Below, one piece after another: positions 59,908-64,000 of a stretch of DNA of 64,000 bases. How positions within the stretch are numbered: position 1 is the stretch's first letter; each line of letters opens with the position of its first letter. The translations under genes were made by a program, and so were the position numbers. Source of the stretch: Achatina immaculata (Eukaryota > Mollusca > Gastropoda > Stylommatophora > Achatinidae); the NCBI GenBank assembly GCA_009760885.1, contig CM019699.1, forward strand, positions 45,723,768 through 45,787,767. The letters run 5' to 3'. The notes under the pieces were generated by a model that was not told the origin of the DNA, made no database searches, and was given only the letters and a program-made list of their open reading frames with translations.

Positions 59908-60819
59908 CAGCCCTCCAAAGCTCATAATTATACACCGAACATGTCTATATAATTTGTAATAGTCACACAATACAAGAACTAGTGTTTTGAGTGTTTTCAG
60001 CTGAACTCATTCTCTCAGCATATTTTTTACGTACTTAACTGTGCAAATCTTAGGGAAGGGTATAGAACGAAAGCTAAATTCTTTGGAAAATGAACATCTA
60101 CATGGACTTTTAAAAACAAAATTATATATATATGTTATTAAATGATTTTTTTTTTTAAATTGATAGCATCAAAATTCTAAAGTTGTCGAATATGTAAGCA
60201 GATCTTTGGAAATCAGTGTTCCATTAACTTCCTTTATGGCCACTATCAAATCGAATCGCATGTTACAAGCCTGAAATTACAAAATGAATCTATCTTAACT
60301 CTTCATCTCTCGAATCTAGTCTAAGTTGAGTCTAGTCCAAATCGAGTCCAGTTCAGGTCAAGTCTTCAAATTTACTCTACTCTACAACTATGTCAAAAAG
60401 TATTAGATTTATACAAAAATTATTTTAGAAGCTTTCAATATTCTCACTGATATTATGTGAATGATTTGCTGTTCACGTTGAAAAAAAAGGTCCCCTTAGA
60501 TCAAGAACTTTCGTGTTACGAGTAAGAAAAACAAAGAGATATTTCTTACACTTACAGTTACATATATTTTATTAGAACGAGATTAACCGTACCAAATAAC
60601 TGGATTTCTCAGTTTATGCTCAATAAAGTCTCCGGATTTAGATTAGTTTACGTTGGTTCGAAAAGCGATACTGAATATCACTGCATTCGAGTTATTTTTG
60701 AAATTTTTATTAGTTGCTAAACAAGACTATTACTATTTCAAACAATGAAGGCATTACGTGACAAGTTTCAACACATTTGGTTGTATGTCGTCATGCAGTT
60801 TTTCAAGAATAGCATCATC
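58761..60819. other. No gene recognised; (AT)n at 59812-59902
   Basis: A + frame at 58934-59305 (123 codons, with a hydrophobic stretch YLLLSLMFYIPGVF) has no known domain and no clear splice context. The rest is unique AT-rich sequence. The two (TA)n runs flank an atgaaacagcc phrase that occurs twice. Confidence 0.4.
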
Positions 60820-61990
60820 ATCAGCAGTAGGTGCCGTGCCGACTGCCGTTGACTATTATGCTTCTCAAGAGTACCCGATCCTTCATGCAGGCCATTAGCT
60901 TAGTTGATGATCTCCTCTCTTCTTCCCTCAATTTTTTCTGTTGTTACAATATTTTCAATGCCCCCTATTCTCATTGCATGCCTTATGAAAGTACATTGTC
61001 TCTCTTAATTTTTTGACAAGATTTTTTTTCTCTCCAGCTCTTCTCATACATTCTTCATTAATTATTTTTTGCTGTCCAGGGGATTCGCAACATTCTTCTA
61101 ATAAACTACATTTCTGCTATTTCCAATGATTTTTTGTGCAGACCTGCCTATTGTCCGCGATTCAGTTCCATATAATACGACAGGTTCAATATGGCATTTT
61201 AGGACTTGTTTTCTAACATTCGTTGATAAGGATGTGTTGCATAATATGTTTCTCAATCTCTGAAATGCAGACTTCGCTTGGTCTATTCAGTTTCTAATTC
61301 CTGTTCTGCACTTCCCATCTGAAGTTATTACTGGTCCAAAAATTTGAATTTCTGCATTTCATTTAGAATAGTTCTATTTAACTATATACTGCATTTTGGT
61401 TGATTCTGTATTTAGATATAACCATAGTCTTTGTCCCTTTTTTATGTTCAATGTAAGGGCTTTCTGTTCACTTTCTTTAGCATCGTGTTGGTTCTCACTT
61501 ATCAGTAATGTGTCGTCAGCATAACAGAGATTGTTAATATTGAATTATCCTCCAACTTTAAAACCTGGTTCTGTAATGATCGTTCATAAAATATTCCTGC
61601 TGTACAGATAAAAAAGGTCTGGAGATAATACATAGCCCTGTCGCACCCCTTGTTTTATAGGTTGATATTTCCACTTTTATTTTCAACTCGAATCACTGAT
61701 TCCTCCTGCCAGTTTTACAACCCTCAGGTCTTTGCCGTTGATGTTTATGTCCTCAAGCATTTTAATAATCTCATCATGTTTCACCTTTTCGAATGCCTTG
61801 ATGTAATCAACGAAACATAACTAATTATCTTTTTGTACTTCTAAAACTCTTTCTGTTAGTGTTCGCAAAACATAAATGGCATTGCGTGTTCGCTTTCTTT
61901 CAACAAATCCGAACTGTTCACCTGCTATTTTGATTTTTTAAATCTTTTTCTTTGTTCTTCTTATAATAATTATCAGAAGTACCTTTGTCA
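60820..61990 (-). pseudogene. LINE-C with RT palm, heavily decayed
   Basis: On the minus strand the 3' end (catcatcatcagc tail at 60816-60828, CMKDRVLLRSI) is like 27490-27795. Further in are a SFIWSENWNQEST-type segment, CYADDTLL (from gtgtcgtcagcataacagag at 61510, the catalytic box), QGVRQGYVLSPDLF (61620-61660) and a CFVDYIKAFEKVKHD-like motif A (61770-61830). Every frame is broken. A 5'-truncated, old copy. Confidence 0.8.
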
Positions 61991-62050
61991 AAACTGTCGC
62001 AAAACATTTATACATATATGAGTATATATATGTATAACATATATACACCA

Positions 62051-62760
62051 TACGAGGGTCATACCGAAAGTCGTGAGCAAAAGTTTTTAAATTTATAGAC
62101 AGAGAAAATATAAATTTATCACCTTAATCTAAATCATTTGCACCATGTAGAGGTCACATGACGTCACCATCATGTGTCACGTGACCACTCGGTGCATAAA
62201 CAAAATGGCGGGTGCTGAAGTTTCGTTTCGTCAACGTACTGTCATTGAGTTACATGTTAAAGAGGAAATCCCCGCTACTGAAATTCACCAAAGACTTCAA
62301 CTTGGTTATGGAGATGTGTATGGGTGCTAACAGTGTTAGGAGGTAGGTGAAACATTTCAAAGATGGAAATACGAGCATCCAAGATATGCCTCGCAGCGGC
62401 CGCCCTCGAACTGCCTCCACTGAACGCAACGTGGAAAGCGTTGACGATATCATTAAGCAAGACAGCCATGTCACAGTATCTGAAATCGCTGTAAATCTTG
62501 GAATAGGACACAGTGCAATACAGGAAATGATGGAAATCCTAGATTATAGAAAGGTTTGTGCCAGCTGGGTCCCACAGGATAGAACGTCCAGAAAGCAGTG
62601 CATGTGTGCTATCGGTCAGCTGGAACGGAATTCTATCCGGAGGGTATTTTCAAAGGTGCAGAGCGATGGGAAAATGTGTGCAGAGAAATGGAGATTATGT
62701 TGAAAAGTGAAGAAAAGGTGCAGATTAATGTGATGCATTTATATTTTCTCTATCTATGAA
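62051..62760 (+). pseudogene. mariner-like element with internal deletion
   Basis: The left terminal repeat starts at 62051 as tacgagggtcataccgaaag, the usual mariner end. The + strand then encodes the N-terminal helix-turn-helix region, AEVSFRQRTVIELHVKEEIP, then after a shift VKHFKDGNTSIQDMPRSGRP, TASTERN, DDIIKQDSHVTVSEIAVNLG, IGHSAIQEMM and YRKVCASWVPQ. The text then jumps to the C-terminal RRNGDYVEK-like end (62670-62706), so the catalytic DD(E/D)D domain is deleted. The right terminal repeat is not visible. It cannot transpose by itself. Confidence 0.88.
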
Positions 62761-64000
62761 TTCCGATTTTTAATGTATATACATCTCTTTCACAACGCGT
62801 TTCGAGAAATCATTACTATTATATTAGATAGACTGTGTGAGTCTAACAAAAAAGAAACAGGAAAATACAGGTTTTATTATCCCAAATAATGCATACAATA
62901 GCGTATGGTCCAGCTGTCGATTAAAGCAAGTCTTGGATACAAATGAAAACAAAACCAAGTACCACAAGACGTGACGAACACTGATGTCTTCAGTCTAGCG
63001 GTTCTAAACTTGGAGTCCACGGAGCGTTGTGTGGAATCCGCGAAGCAACTCTTTATTTTAACATGAACCTTTACATCACAGATGGCCCAAGCTCAGATGT
63101 TCTCAGGATATAAATATTCAGGAGGCTGTATATATGATATCAAGTGATGTGGAAGTGTATGGAAGAGGACAAAAGAGATGAATTATCGCAGCTTCAGGGT
63201 CCCGGAACCCTTAAAATGTTGGGGACCACTGAGATTACTCTAGCATTATTTATGCGCATAATTCCAGCTACAGTAACGAAAGTAGCAGTACTCAGTTGTA
63301 TATAGTATATCGAGGCTTTTCACACTGTATTTGTGATTGCATACCTGACACTTTAAAGCGTATACTTTGGGTGGGTGGGGGGAACTTCCTAATATCTTTA
63401 AATTTGTGTGTGACACAATAAGCATTTATTCTCTTTCTGTATTTGTTTATTTTTCTTGCCTGGTAAGGAAATAAATTCAAGCATTCAGTTTTTGCAGTTG
63501 ATCAATAAATAAAGACAATCCCACCCGTTTCATGTGTTCTTTCAACCTAAAATATATTCTCATTACAGAAACCAAAATACCTCTTTTGCTTGTTTCAAAT
63601 CATTTATTATGCACCGGAAAGATCATTTTTTTTCTTGCAAATTTTCAAATACGTAGGAGCGAATTTTCCCTCGTCGTAATTGTTTCTATAGCTATTTTGT
63701 CTTGGAATTTTGGACTTCCACAGTCAATAAAAGGAAGGTGCTACAAACGAGAAAACTTGGGCAAGTTATGTTTGCTAATTCCCACAGCCACGAACCTCAA
63801 GGCAGAGGACAAGCAAGTAAACAACACGTTAACGAGTTCCAAGCTTTAATGATAATTATCTGCTTTCTGACGTGCTGTGAAGTGCGTAGGAGCACTTCCG
63901 GAAGTAGAGATTTTTATCCTGCGGACGGCTGGGGAAAGAGTCAGGACCGTGTTGACCTGTGAAGCGCACTTTTGCCAAGTCAACACTGGCTCTTGTACAC
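62761..64000. other. No gene recognised
   Basis: Unique sequence. The frames at 63532-63849 and 63702-63962 have no recognisable domain. Confidence 0.45.

Overview
The window is a piece of animal nuclear genome, very rich in repeats. No bacterial gene layout, operon or ribosome-binding-site pattern is present. The only clearly conserved host coding sequence is one spliced exon (10703-10848) encoding the N-terminal zinc finger of a GATA1/2/3-class transcription factor. The rest is dominated by non-LTR retrotransposons, Penelope-like elements (PLEs) with GIY-YIG endonucleases, tRNA-derived SINEs, a mariner relic, tetranucleotide microsatellites and at least twelve unrelated minisatellite arrays. 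Together with the moderate AT bias, this suggests an invertebrate with a large genome, possibly a lophotrochozoan such as a mollusc. The phylum is inference only.

Layout. 1-5690: minisatellites of 26, 21, 30 and 23/47 bp, with a LINE and a probable solo LTR inserted in two of them. 6095-9760: LINE tails, a 44-bp array, a SINE whose tRNA-like B box has expanded into a 15-bp minisatellite, and a long (TATC)n/(TGTC)n tract. 9790-12280: a 26-27-bp minisatellite runs up to the GATA exon, followed by 1.2 kb of pure pyrimidine strand in the intron. 12280-14373: a dispersed repeat and a 37-bp array derived from it, then a gap. 14474-24735: LINE fragments, a CR1-like relic and a tandem segmental duplication of up to 4.5 kb. 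25570-30204: LINE fragments, a 41-bp array, SINE and LINE tails. 30205-34160: a 3.9-kb satellite with an 84-bp dimeric unit. 34598-36000: a minus-strand, frame-broken but protein-like region of unknown identity. 36333-48242: nested LINEs, including the best copy (45503-48242, endonuclease plus reverse transcriptase, 12-bp target-site duplication). 48590-54575: a 46-bp array, two PLEs and a 49-bp array. 55190-58760: PLE and LINE fragments and a second small coding-like stretch. 60820-62760: a degenerate LINE and a deleted mariner.

The most interesting signal is a 34-nt structured motif, present seven times, that marks the 3' regions of the two PLE families. It resembles a hammerhead ribozyme with an almost absent stem III, and stems I and III covary between the families. 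A second theme is that four different tandem arrays were each interrupted by a different type of mobile element. Several of these insertions, and several nested ones elsewhere, keep perfect or near-perfect target-site duplications. Four 100-N gaps (14374-14473, 25470-25569, 36233-36332, 50712-50811) are assembly joins.
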